A stretch of 64,000 bases of DNA from Tillus elongatus (taxonomy: Eukaryota > Arthropoda > Insecta > Coleoptera > Cleridae): contig OZ023267.1 of the NCBI GenBank assembly GCA_964006375.1, forward strand, positions 12,935,846-12,999,845, in the 5' to 3' direction. The translations under genes were made by a program, and so were the position numbers. Positions 1-12,680 of the stretch are shown here, piece by piece. A model generated the notes under the pieces. It was not told where the DNA came from. It did no database searches and saw only the letters and a list, made by a program, of their open reading frames with translations. Numbering within the stretch: position 1 is the first letter of the stretch; every line of letters begins with the position of its first letter.

Positions 1-825
1 AAGAAGCAAAATGTCAACGTGTTGTTTTCTGCAATAAAGTGATACATGCTAGCTTTACATGTTCGGTGACATCGTTGTATTTATTACATTAATTATCGTT
101 TTAATGTTCAGTAATACACATAATGCCAATTGCTAATTAGAAACAGAAAGTGGTGGTCGCTTAATCCAAACTATTGTTCGTTAGTGAAATTATACGTTAA
201 TGTTTTTATTAATAATGTATTGAGCATAGCATGAACGGAACTTTCAATTACAATTTACAATAACGTATACAGCAGACCTAATGTTTTGGTAATCCATATC
301 CGGATTTCACTCCTGACAAAATGGCACGGCCACGCGGCACTTACTTTTTCAAATAATGAATAAGAATCATTTGTAAGGAATTTATTTTCCAGCCCTGCTC
401 ACAACGCTATTTTATTATGAAAATTATCTGTAGGTATTAAATAGACACGGCATTATGTGAACAAATTTCACATTAAGTTTCACATATATGATCCCATTAA
501 ATTAAAGTGTATGCGTCTGGCCCATCGTCGCTTGTTTAAAATCTTTACACAAAGCTGGACGTGAGGGGAGGGTTAAGTGTGAGATATCTCATCTCGGTTC
601 ACGTTAACTTTAGGGTAGACTGCTTGTCGGGCATCTGGTTCACCTAAATAATGCATTAGCGATTGTACCGTTAAACGCGTTAGTTGCAGTAGAAAATTAG
701 TGTGGTGTTCATTGTTTTCTGGAAATTTACAGTGTACGTTATATATACCTTCATTCAGGTGAGTGAATCTCACAGAACACATATTGTTGTCTATTGTACA
801 TGTTCTCATCTGTTTAAGTTATAAA
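1..825. other. AT-rich stretch without recognisable gene
   Basis: I see no convincing coding region, RNA gene or strong repeat here. The short open frame on the minus strand (573-809) has no recognisable motif and no related copy in the window. Confidence 0.5.
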
Positions 826-1540
826 TTGAAAAGTAATTTCAATAAGTATATAATGTAAGGGTGGTTTTAGGAAATCATTTAATAATTAGCTTATATGAAA
901 ATACAATGTATCTGAGTTTGAATTAAGTTTATTATTTATACGAGGCTAAGTTATAAATTGAGATGTAATTATCTGATTTAAATAAAGGGGCTTTATGAAA
1001 TAATTTGAGAATTATCTAAGTTTAGATTAGGTTTCTTATTTGTACGAGGCTAAGTTATAAATTTATAAGTAATTATCTGATTTAAATAAAGGGGCTTTAT
1101 GAAATAATTTGAGAATTAGCTAAGTTAAATTAGGTTGTTTACTAATACGAGGTTAAGTCAATTATCATAAATCAAGTAAGAGTTGAGTTATGTCAGTTTG
1201 CATTAAGTGAGTAAAGTAAAGTCTGTTTGAAGGTAAATTGATGATATTGAGAAGTAATTATCTGATTTAAATAAAGGGGCTTTATGAAATAATTTGAGAA
1301 TTATCTAAGTTTAGATAAGGTTTCTTATTTGTACGAGGCTAAGTTATAAATTTATAAGTAATTATCTGATTTAAATAAAGGGGCTTTATGTAATAATTTG
1401 AGAATTATCTAAGTTAAATTAGGTTGTTTACTTATACGAGGTTAAGTCAATTATCATAAATCAAGTAAGAGTTGAGTTATGTCAGTTTGCATTAAGTGAG
1501 TAAAGTAAAGTCTGTTTGAAGGTAAATTGATGATAGTTTG
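826..1540. repeat. Nested tandem repeat: ~105-bp monomers inside a ~290-bp unit
   Basis: The phrase TGATTTAAATAAAGGGGC recurs near 973, 1079, 1264 and 1369. Monomers are therefore about 105 bp apart and the pair repeats after about 290 bp. The linker CAAGTAAGAGTTGAGTTATG also recurs, near 1170 and 1460. A more diverged monomer leads in from about 826. The two 290-bp units are almost identical, so the higher-order duplication is younger than the monomer array. No coding potential is visible. Confidence 0.85.
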
Positions 1541-1639
1541 GAAGGTGTGGGGAGCACCTTCGCTGTTTGCTCACCCAGTAGGGCGTCATACTGGTAGAGG
1601 CGATCTTTTGAGCTGGGTTACGTAACCACAACACGGTGG

Positions 1640-2015
1640 ATTTTAGTGGCATCGTCATATTATGGTGGGGGTACAGCAGTATCCATTGCACCCGCCCGTG
1701 GCGATGCGTGGATATTGGAGAAGGGCACATTGCTGTGTTCGCCCTTTGTGTCCATTGCACTTTCTCAGTATTCATGTGTGTGAACCGTTGTTGTATTTGG
1801 AAGCCGATCTGGTAGCTTGTCCGAGACACTGTGGCCAGTTCACCCGTTGGTCTCTTTGCACGGTAAGTCCCAGTGTAGGAGTTGGGGTACTTGGAGAAGG
1901 GCACAATGTTTGTCGAGTCCATTGTGTCCATTGCACTCTGGCTATAGCGAGCACTCCAGGTGAGGTATTGAACTGTGCCTCATTGCACACCTGGAAGCCG
2001 GCACGGACCTAGTGT
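1640..2015. repeat. GC-richer diverged duplication
   Basis: Two blocks about 177 bp apart share GGAGAAGGGCACA followed by a TGTCCATTGCAC phrase (near 1714 and 1891). The segment is clearly richer in GC than its surroundings. Overlapping open frames on both strands are probably a by-product of base composition, because none resembles a known protein. It may belong to the same complex repeat as the arrays on either side. Confidence 0.5.
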
Positions 2016-2044
2016 TCGGGTACAGCGCCCAACAAACACACAGG

Positions 2045-2195
2045 CTAAACTATTGTTTTAGAAACTATTATTTGAGTAACTAATGTTTGAATAATTATTG
2101 TTTGAGTAATTATTATTTGAGTAACTATCGTGTAACTACTTGAGTAATTATTGTCTAAGTAATTATTGTTTGAGTAACTAATGGTTGAGCATTTA
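2045..2195. repeat. ~16-bp minisatellite (TTTGAGTAATTATTG-like)
   Basis: At least eight imperfect copies of TTTGAGTAATTATTG or TTTGAGTAACTAATG follow one another. The array is AT rich and non-coding. Confidence 0.8.
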
Positions 2196-2214
2196 GAGAC
2201 ATTGTTGAGAAGCA

Positions 2215-2412
2215 GTTCTGAGGCACTGATGTGCGCTGTTGAGAGATTATAATGTGGCTCAGTGAAGCCTTGAGTATGAACTGCTATTAATGTTGGAGTT
2301 GCTCAGTGGAGCGTTATGTCGAAACTGCTCTTAATGTTTGGTTGCTCAGTGGAGCTTTGAGTATAAATAGTCATTGATGTTGAGTCGCTCAGTGGAGCGT
2401 GTAATTGATAAC
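2215..2412. repeat. ~43-bp tandem repeat (GCTCAGTGGAGCGTT)
   Basis: GCTCAGTGGAGC-type phrases recur near 2257, 2301, 2344 and 2387, a spacing of 43-44 bp, each followed by a TATGAACTG/AAACTG and TTAATGTT-like segment. Four or five degenerate units are visible. The core GCTCAGTGGAGC is itself nearly palindromic. Confidence 0.75.
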
Positions 2413-2889
2413 TGTTTGTTGAACTAATAATTGAATGCCCCTCGTATATATTAGAATGTGCTTTAGATGGACGATGGTGTGTTCAGGTATATTTTTAATT
2501 AAAGGTTAGTGATGTTACTGCACACATTTGGCACCCGCTCGCCCGACTCACTACGCCCGTACATTAAGGCTTCGCCATCATTCTAACAAGTAATAAACCT
2601 TTTGCCTTTTGCAAGATTACTCTTAAGTAGATAACACACTGCTAACTATTATATCGACTGGTGATTGATTGTTGAGCTATGTAATATTATGCATCCTTGT
2701 ATCATCCAAGGGTTGCGTTCGACATAATTATTCAATATATATGGGGAAGAACGTACCCCTTACATATTTCTTTATTAAAATAACTGTATGCAAATTTTTC
2801 AGGAGTTACCAATAATGGCGTGCAACGGATAAAATCTAAAATAATTAATCAAGTCTGTGATAGTAATTCTTGGAGTCGTCTTAGAGCAC

Positions 2890-3655
2890 GTAAATAGAAC
2901 TTTTTGAGAGTGATGATCCTACCCAAATCTGACAAGGTCTGAAAGTTTACTACGAATTAAATCTATGACCACATTGGTAATGCTCTCACTGAAGACAGAT
3001 CCAATCTGAAAGTTTACTTTAATTAAATAGATGACCAAAATAGCAGTGCTCCCACTAAAATAAGATCTAAAAGTTTACTGTGAATCTAATCAATGGCTAG
3101 ATGCTCCTACCTAAATCTAACAACGTCTGAAAGCGCACCACGAATCAAATTGATGATCAAACTAATAATGCTTCTACCCAAATATCACAAAGTCTGAAAG
3201 TGTACTGCGGATCAATGCGATTACAAAAATACTGATGCTCCTATCCGAGTCTAATAGGGTCTGAAAGTTTATTACAAATTAACTCGATGCTTTAAGAATG
3301 CTTCTAGCCAAATCTGCTCAAGCCCGAAGTTTCCTGAGAATCAAATCGATGACCAGACTAAAAATGCTCTTGTCCAAATCTTATCAAGTCTGAAGGTTTA
3401 CCACGAATGAAATCGATGACCACATTACTAATGTTTTTATTGAAATATGTTAAAATCTTAAAGTTCACTGAGGAATGAAGCCGATGATTAGAGTAGTAAT
3501 GGTCCTCCCAAAGTGTGACTAAGCTTGAAAACACACAGTGAATTAAATTAATGATCAGCCTAGTAATGCTTTTACTCAAGTCTGAATTACTGCTAATTAA
3601 ATCGACGAACAGGCTAACATCCAAGTCTTACAAAGTCTGAAAGTATATGACGTAA
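2890..3655. repeat. Old satellite array, ~67-bp period, about 12 units
   Basis: The core GTCTGAAAGTTTAC, or a mutated form, recurs near 2938, 3005, 3066, 3126, 3193, 3260, 3322, 3389, 3456, 3523, 3581 and 3635. Most steps are 67 bp, a few 56-62 bp. Each unit also carries AATCGATGACCA-like and AATGCTCCTACCCAAATC-like stretches. Units differ from each other considerably, so the array is old. Open frames crossing it are not protein-like. Confidence 0.85.
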
Positions 3656-4332
3656 TTTGGTACACAATATTTGTTTTTTTTTTCCAAATTAAAAATAAAA
3701 ACCCAAAGACATGCTTTGAAACGACTTAGTGGTTCAAGTCCAAAGACAGACAGAGTAGTTAACTGCCCCGCGTAGATTGATTCATACAAAAAGTAGAAAC
3801 CATACATCAACGGTAACCAAACTAAATATATACCAGGCATAAAACATACTACCCGCAGCAACAATGGTGAAATCTCGGCCGCAATTATGGAAAATGACAG
3901 ACGACATGAAATTAAAAATTTGCCAAGTGATTGTTATTTAACTGGGGGATTCAATCAATTATTTATGAGGGCCCCAAATACAGTTTTAGCGCAGCATAGA
4001 TATACTATGCTACCGCATAATATAGTAGAAATGTAAACATAATCAAGTCAAGTCTATAAAAATGATATTAAAATAGTTTCTTTTATCTTTAAACCTAAAA
4101 ATAAGACGTCATATAAGACCGAAACAATCATTGGATGTGTTTCAATGGCAATTCTACTAATTCTGTAATTAATTGTTACGTATACTTTTCATATACTATC
4201 CCAGGCATGAAGCCTGTGTCAAGTATCATGTAGACAAAACGTTAGTTGGCGTAGTAGCAGATAGCGCATTGGAAGCGTGCTGGAATACTACGCAGGAGAT
4301 TGCATGATTGAATTCAGCTCAATGAATGTATG
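3650..4332 (+). mobile_element. Family A, Y-type interior, left part (split copy 1)
   Basis: Matches the Y interiors at 19785-21160, 31129-32692 (reversed) and 51146-52845. It ends with a tRNA-like segment (4254-4325) and a T run at 4333, where another element is inserted. The same Y copy continues at 6140, because the ATGTTTTATTTTGACATTTG phrase that follows the T run in uninterrupted copies resumes there. No protein is encoded. Confidence 0.8.
4254..4325 (+). other. tRNA-like segment inside Y element (copy 1)
   Basis: Box A-like TAGCGCATTGG (4262-4272) and a weakened box B-like TGATTGAATTC (about 4305-4315) stand at tRNA spacing. This is the most decayed of four homologous segments; the one at 20445-20515 folds best. 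Confidence 0.5.
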
Positions 4333-5010
<678 letters not shown>

Positions 5011-5039
5011 AAGTTTTTACCACAGAAATCGTAGAAACG

Positions 5040-5426
5040 ACGAGACGATTTTCACGTTTGTAGTATCAGTGGCAACTAATGTTGTACATGCTAGTTTGTT
5101 ATTCTGCAGATGATGTTTTCAATTTGTTTCCAATATATGGTGAATGTAACAGAATAGTTGAGACAACAGTTCGAACATTTAACAACAGATTCCTTTATTT
5201 GGCTCCAATGAATAGAACAAAATTCAGCAGAATTAAAAGTAAGTCGTCAAGTCATGGAATAATACTGGCACGACGCGTTATTAAACGTTTCAAAATTGAA
5301 GACAATGAAATGAATGAAATTATAGTTCTTGCATATTTTGAAGCATGTCTACAAAGTTCGTTAAGAAGATTTGGGTTTATCTATCTGGGCAATACACAGA
5401 ATATTGAGAAAGCACAATATGCATAA
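5040..5426 (+). pseudogene. Captured coding fragment, DUF4817-like
   Basis: The open frame 5079-5426 (115 codons) reads like the insect DUF4817 type of N-terminal helix-turn-helix region, which is associated with transposase-like and SETMAR-like proteins. The recognisable part is IYGECNRIVETTVRTFNNRF, then a KFSRIKSK segment and a conserved IVLAYFEACLQSSLRR segment. Only this domain is present; no catalytic part follows. The context TTTGTTATTCTGCAG just before the homology looks like a 3' splice site, so the piece may come from genomic DNA. It is bounded on the left by a truncated family A copy and on the right directly by the 5' palindrome of the next copy. Family assignment is from memory of the motif pattern. 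Confidence 0.55.
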
Positions 5427-6139
<713 letters not shown>

Positions 6140-6760
6140 TATGTTTTATTTTGACATTTGGAGAAACAATAGTGCAAAGATTTCATACGTTTTGAACATT
6201 TTTCTTTAAAACGGCTGAACAAGTTTTTCACCTTTGGGTCTGAAATTATAATTTTCGGCAGACATTTTCTTATTGTTGATATTGAAAAAACCAGTTTGAT
6301 TAGGTCGACTAAAACGAAATCGTACTGGCGATTAATAAGGAAAAATAACTGTTAGGTTTATAATTTGGCAGATACTTTATACTTTTCTAAATATGAATTA
6401 AGTTTTGTTCTGGAAATCTTTTGTGAATGAAATTTGTAATACAAGTTTCTTTTAAAGAGACTTACACTATTTACAGATATAGCAAAATTTAGTTCTTGAG
6501 CTTCATAGAAAATTGAGTTTTGGCCATTTTTTTCAAAAGGAGTTAGAACATAAGATTTTTTTGATAATAGAGAGATATCCATGGCAACAGTTTCGAAAGA
6601 ATTCTTCAAATGTGTGCGTACTAGGACCTCTAAAATCAATATTCAAGGTCTGTGTAATTTTAAAGTTTGAACTTTACTAATATGCCGTATACTATTAGTG
6701 TACAATTCTTATGAAAATTCGCTACTATAACGCACTAGCTAGGTCCAGAAAAATTTTTCA
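6140..6760 (+). mobile_element. Family A, Y-type interior, right part (split copy 1)
   Basis: Continues the Y element broken at 4332. It carries the blocks shared with 20521-21160 and 52215-52845 and ends with a degenerate terminus, where the usual hairpin reads ACGCACTAGCTAGGTCC with its stem broken. The minus-strand open frame at 6358-6639 is accidental. Confidence 0.8.
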
Positions 6761-8379
6761 TATAGTCTAATTCTTATACAAAATTGAATTATAAATTGTT
6801 ACATATATTTCTTGCACTCCTTATGATCGAGCAATGATAATATTGTGTTTAAATTACTGTACATTATTATTTAGCCAAGTTGTATTTGTTTTTTCTATTC
6901 TATTTAGAAAAATAGAAATTATATTTTTCTTGTGTAAATTTAGAACTCAGTTTTAACGACTGCAACGTACGTGAAAGTTTAACCGAATTTTTCGAAAATA
7001 GCACTCTGACGCACACAGAGGCTCTGTTGTCTCAGTAACGCTTCAGTGTAGAAAGTTGCAATAAAGTTCTTTAAAGTTAACGTTACGAAATTCCTCAGAA
7101 CGAAATTTAAAGTATCTTCTTGACGGAAGTACAAGATTTAATTAATTCATCGCTTATTCTAGAGAAGCATTCTGCATTTCTTATTCCATTCTGATAATTG
7201 AGTCGCGTACCAGTCCGCTTCATAATAATTACCTCGCCTGTAGTACATTATTTTCAGTTAATGAAATAACTGGTTGTCATTCTGGGCTCTCCATGGTGTT
7301 GTTCATAAAGTCAACAGAGAAAATCTATTCCCAGTTGCACAACAAGACCAGTTGAAACAGTTAAGCATGCTTATATTTTTAATTATACCAATTACAGCGG
7401 TCTGCTTACACATCTTTCACTTTATTCAATTATAGAACGCACACAAGTTCTGCTTTTGTTTCTCTTTGCTTGTGTTTTGTTCCGATCCTGCTGATGCTGA
7501 AGCCGCCTGCTACCGTCTCGTTCGGATCCTGCAGCGTTGTTGCCCCGCAGTCCTGCAGTCTGCCTTAACTTATACTTATTGGATGGGCGTTTATACGAGG
7601 AGCATTTTAAAAGAGAAATTCACAGTTTCACAAAACTCGATGACGAATAGTTAAGTCTTAATCGGACGATTAAAATTCATTGTACGTTTCACAAAGCTTG
7701 ATTAAAGGTAACTAGTGTTTACTATACAGTGTGTCTCAAACTGGATGGGAATGTATTGCTATATCCGTTATTATTAGTGATAGGGAGACGGTTAAATCAG
7801 CAATGTTTTGTAGAATTTCATGTTCGTCCCAAATATGACTTGTATTTTGCCTGCCTCTTTTCGTTTTCGAGTTATTTTGAAAAAACCAAAATTTGTCGAT
7901 CTCTTTTTTCTTCAATATCTAAGTAGGCGTTGATCTGTAAGACTTGCACATTATCAGGACACTTTTTACAGATTAATCTTTTTGTACTATTCCCCCCTTT
8001 GGATTGTCATTTGTTTTTGAGCTACAGCTTTCAACGTTTGTTTTTATTATGTCATCCATATTGGATTTTTTGCTCATGTGATAGCCTGTGAAAAGAGCTT
8101 TCCAATGATGTACAACATGCTTGAGAAATCTTGTAATTGCTTGACAACTTTGAGAAAAACCATTTTGAAGATAGTAGGCTATGAAATCCAATACCAGAAG
8201 AAAATGGCAGAAAAAAGTGTTCAAAAAGCAGTAGGCCATGGAGTCTAACAATAGACTTCTACTTTTAACATAATTTTCCGTAATGATTCACGATAAAAAA
8301 TAGGAAATTTGAGCACACCAATGAATCGGCCCATTATTACAAATGCAGTAGCGGCTCGTGCCTTAATGCATTGGGAGTG
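6761..8379. other. No recognisable gene
   Basis: AT-rich sequence. A GC-richer patch at about 7440-7580 has a short open frame (7466-7654) with no recognisable motif. The phrase ACAGTGTGTCTCAAACTGGA near 7723 resembles termini of some DNA transposons, but I find no matching partner end. Confidence 0.4.
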
Positions 8380-8881
8380 CGCAAAAAAAAGTTCGGGGCG
8401 CAGCAAGTGCGTTATGGTAGTGAATTTTTATTAAATGATTCAAATTTGAATAACTCAAGTTTCTACAAACTTTGAGTGTTGAATTTTGGTGTATAGTAGG
8501 GTCTAACCCAGGGCAACATATCCACCAAATTTCATCAAAATAACTTTGTAATTTTCTGAGAAAAACTATTTTTTTCAAAAGAAAACTCAAAATTTGAATA
8601 ACTCAATTTTCTAAAAATGTAGGGAGTTGAATTTTAGTGTGTAGTAAGGTCTTTTACAAGGCAACATATCCACCAAATTTCATTAATATACCTTTGTAAT
8701 TTTCGAAGAAAAATATTTTTTTTTAAACGAAACTTAAAATTTTCCCGGCAAACGTTATCCTATTTTCCTGACTAACAAACTCATCCAAGCCATTAATAAA
8801 AGAAATGCACTTGCCGAGTTTCATCGAAATCAGTTGCTGATTTTTTGAGTTATCGGTTGGATACATACATACATATATATG

Positions 8882-8969
<88 letters not shown>

Positions 8970-9105
8970 AAAATTGAAACTGACCCGGATATGGGTTCTA
9001 GGGGTCCTAGTTCGCGCTCATTTGAAAAAATTTTTGCAAAGTCTCTCAATCAATACCTCTTTATTAGTGATTTTTTTAAAAATAAAAATTCACTAAAAAT
9101 GAAGG
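8380..9105 (-). mobile_element. Family A element, complete, short interior
   Basis: Read on the minus strand it has the 5' palindrome (about 9060-9105), leader, (TA)n tract (8886-8965), short interior, and the 3' hairpin near 8395-8410. The open frames rich in alternating Ile-Tyr on both strands are just the translated TA repeat. Confidence 0.87.
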
Positions 9106-10300
9106 GGTCGCCTATTTTTCCCCGAAAATGTATTATAAAGAAACCTGCTTACTAAACTTAATAATTATTAACTACTTACCAAGTTTTCCTCTAGTTAGTT
9201 ATACATTATAGTAATTAAAAAATCCCTTAAAAAGTCAACCTTTAAATTTAAAATATCCACTGAATTGATCACAGTATCGCAATTATTTTGTCCACTTATT
9301 AAGCAACCCGAAGTAGTAACCATAATAATAATAATAATTGCCTTGTTAGAACATGTAAACAACAACGAAATAATCTAACTAAAAATCAATCCGACGCGAA
9401 GACGAAAATTACTAGGTAGTAGGTACACACGCTCTGCCAAAAGTCCACTACAAACTGAAAGTGTGTAATTTTATAGCGCACAACAGATTCGGTCGTTTTC
9501 GACGAAGATAGGCGATGATTTCGCACTGAAGTATCGCATTTCCTGAGAGCGCGGATAAATACACACCGCCGCCCGATTGCTTTATATGGATATGGATATA
9601 ACGTCTGCAACGATTAACACTATACTTATTCTGATTCTGTATTCTGTTGTAATGGCTGCCGACTCTCTGCGATCCTCGATATACTAATTTTGTTTGTTCA
9701 ATGCAGGAGGAGCCGCCCCTGCACAAATGATATTTTACATTACAACATTATCCTAAAAAATTGTTATAATTTAATTAAATAGGTAAACCTAGTAAATAAC
9801 TAAGTTTACTAACAGAACTCAATAAAAAGGAGATTAATGATTTACAAAGACGCCTTTGAAAATTGTTTGATTTTTAAACGTAAGTCAACTGGAAAACAAC
9901 AGAAGAAAGGTTACTATGGATATAACACTATCGCGACAATTAAGAATACTGTCATTCTTAATTATCTGAACAATTTGAGGTGTATTTAACACATTGCTTA
10001 AAATTTTGTACTAAATAATTTGTTTACTGTTTTTTTTAATATTATTCAACGATATGTTCAGTACGTAAATAGTACGCAGATATATTTTTTATTAAAATAA
10101 ACAATATTAATAATAATTCAATAGACATTTGAACTGCCCTGTTACCTGACCCAACAAATATATATAGCCCTCTTAATCCTCTGAGTACCTTTACGAAACA
10201 ACCTGTCTTACTAAACCTTCTAACTAATTATCCTAATAACGAGCCTGCGAGGCGAAACGCTATAAACAATACGAGACTTACGAAGAACGGTCATACTCAG
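9106..10300. other. No recognisable gene
   Basis: AT-rich. Contains a short ATA run near 9322. Overlapping minus-strand frames at 9386-9726 have no recognisable motif. Confidence 0.4.
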
Positions 10301-10545
10301 ACCTCTCTCAGGTGTAGGGTTGAACACATTGATACTTTAGAGATGATCTCCGGTGAGAGTTGGCGCGTAGACAGATTGAGGTCCCTTAATCGAGCTACAA
10401 CAACCCAACCATACACATAGAGCGGTGGATAAGAGTAGGTTGGGTTGTTGTAGTTCGATTCCAGGGTTTTAATATGCCTACTCCCTGGATCTTTCTGGAA
10501 AAGGTCCCTAAAGTCTCAGTGTGTTCAACCCTAGACATGGACCAC
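10301..10545. mobile_element. Palindromic MITE-like element
   Basis: Two arms of about 90-100 bp are imperfect inverted repeats. AGGGTTGAACACATTGA (10316) faces TCAGTGTGTTCAACCCT (ending about 10532), and AGCTACAACAACCCAACC faces GGTTGGGTTGTTGTAGTT around a short centre (about 10408-10434). No coding sequence is present. The layout suits a foldback or MITE-type DNA transposon; I cannot assign a superfamily because target-site duplications are not clear. Confidence 0.65.
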
Positions 10546-10699
10546 ACCTCTCGTAAATCTAGGATTAAACACACTTTAATTTGTCAAATTATCCTTTTCA
10601 GTGAATAACCTAGTTTTCTAATGTAAAGTCCAACTTTTATTAAAATTTGTGATCCGAAAGCGCGTAGTGCCTCATATTCTTCTTCTTCTATTGCTTATC

Positions 10700-11980
10700 C
10701 ATTAATGAATATTCGCGATCACATGTGCCCATTCTTCCCTATTTCTGATGGCACTGAATAGGTCTTCTACAGTTTTTAGTCCTGTCCATTGTCTCACGTT
10801 TCTGAGCCATGACATCCTCTTCCTGCCGACTCCTCTCTTCCCCTTGACCTTTCCTTCGATTACTAATTGTAGGAATTGGTATCTTTCATTCCGTATTACG
10901 TGGCCCAGATATGGTGTTTTTCTACGCTTTGATGGTGTTCAACAGTTCACTTTTTCTTTTAACCGCTCTTAGGATCTCCTCGTTTGTTTTTCTGGACGTC
11001 CATGGGACTTTCAGTATACGTCTGTATGTCCACATTTCGAAGGCTTCAAGTCTATTCATGGTATTTACCTTCAGCGTCCAGCCCTCCACACCATATAGTA
11101 ACACTGACCACACGTAACATTTTAAAAACCTAATTCTTAGGTTGAGGTCAAAATCAGTGTTGGTAAGACCTTTCTTGAATTTCATCAATGTGTTTCGGAC
11201 CATTTCGATTCGGCATCTGATCTCCGTTTCAGACGTCCAGTTTTCACACAGCCACGTGCCTAAATATTTAAATTTATATACCCGTTCTACTGGGCATCTG
11301 TTGTGTGTTAGGCTTGCATTTTGATGTTCTTCCGGCTTGCGAGAAACTATCATGAATTTTGTCTTATTGGTGTTGATATTAAGGCCCAAGTTTTTGCTAC
11401 TGTCGCCTATAGCATTAAAAAGATCCTGCAAGTCTTTCATGTTGTCTGCAATTAGGACTGTGTCGTCTGCGTACCGTATGTTGTTGATCCACACCCCATT
11501 CACCTTAATACCCAGGTCGCGTTCTTCGAGCGCCTCCTGAAAGATGCTTTCAGAATACAGGTTGAAGAGGAGTGGGGAGAGAACGCATCCCTGTCTGACT
11601 CCTCTAAGGATCTTTGTCGGTTCTGTGTGTTAATTGCCAACCTTGACTACGGCTGTTTGGTTCCAATAAAGGCTTTCTATGCAGCGGATATCCTTCTGGT
11701 CTATATCCATCCTCTTCAAAATTTGAATGAGTTTGTGGTGTTGGACCCTGTCAAACGCTTTCTCGTAGTCGATGAAGCATAGCATCACATCCTTCCTCTG
11801 GTCGTTGCAGTTCTGGATTAATACTTGAGTTGCAACTATAGCATCTCTCGTACCTAGTCCCCTTCTAAATCCAAATTGTGTGGACCCTACCCCTCTTTCG
11901 CATTTTATGGAAATTCTGTAGTGAATAATCTTGAGGAATATCTTTAACGTGTGGCTTATTAGACTGATCAGCCTATGGTG
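10700..11980 (-). pseudogene. RTE-like non-LTR reverse transcriptase, near-continuous but broken
   Basis: Reading leftwards from about 11980: a fingers motif FGFRRGLGTRDAIVATQVL, the palm motif FIDYEKAFDRVQHHKL (first catalytic Asp), RRGVRQGCVLSPLLFNLY without its first Arg, NNIRYADDTVLIAD (catalytic Asp pair), YKFKYLGTW, then LLYGVEGWTL and RLEAFEMWTYRRILKVPW. The C-terminal tail includes SWLRNVRQWTGL and ends at a stop near 10704. An in-frame stop lies near 11629 and a frameshift near 10920. No endonuclease domain is visible upstream, so it is also 5' truncated. Motifs fit the insect group annotated as endonuclease-reverse transcriptase; I place it near RTE without certainty about the clade. 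Confidence 0.85.
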
Positions 11981-12680
11981 CCTTATAAATTGTATTAATA
12001 TTTAATTGTATCGTTTGTGTTTTATCTTTGCGAATTAAAAACAAAGCGATGCATCCTCGTAGTACACCATAAGTCATGAAATTTGGAGACGACAGCCGAA
12101 GTTTGCTTTCTTTCAACTTTTCCTTTTCATCTCTGTTTTGTTTTATTTATTTTTACCAAGTAAATATACTCTATTTCTTGGTAGGTATTAATACGAAAAC
12201 TGAATTTGTACACAGTGGAAAGGATAAAGTCTTTTGTATTAAACTTGACATTTGTTAGGTTCACATGTGTGTCACACATGTCTAAAATAAAGAAGGTTGT
12301 GTATGTAGTCCCGCCAGACATTGTTTTGTTATAGAGCCGTTAAAATTAACTGGTAGACATATAAAATTGTAAATTATAATACCCTCTATTAGTTTTTGTA
12401 ATGAAATTGTAATACTCCCAAAGAATTGATATGCTTACTTTTATGAAACAATGTTCTTTTGTTTTTTTAATACTAAACAAAAATAAATACTCAACCAGAG
12501 TGTCGCTGTTTGCCGAAGGAAACTTGATTGGCAAATATACTGTGGCTGGTTTGGCATTCAATATCACACGGTGTTCCCAGGTGGTCATCCATCCTAGTAC
12601 TGACCGTGCAGGGCGCTACTAATTTAATAGTAAATTTGCAAAAATGACACAGTTATCAACTGAAGCACATAAATTCTGAA
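11981..12680. other. No recognisable gene
   Basis: AT-rich. Short open frames on both strands (12076-12622) have no recognisable motif. Confidence 0.4.

Noticed and set aside
1482..2012. Overlapping open frames on both strands
   Set aside because: They cross tandem repeats and reflect base composition and repetition.
2525..2560. LTR end with primer-binding site (CACACATTTGGCACCCGCTC)
   Set aside because: The TGGCACCCG motif is suggestive, but there is no second LTR, no gag or pol, and no clear LTR start nearby.
2890..3655. Array of box C/D small nucleolar RNA genes (GATGACC and CTGA words)
   Set aside because: The boxes deviate from RUGAUGA in most units, there is no terminal stem, and the spacing follows from the satellite period itself.
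7466..7654. Small protein gene in a GC-richer patch
   Set aside because: 62 codons, no motif, no splice context and no copies in the window.
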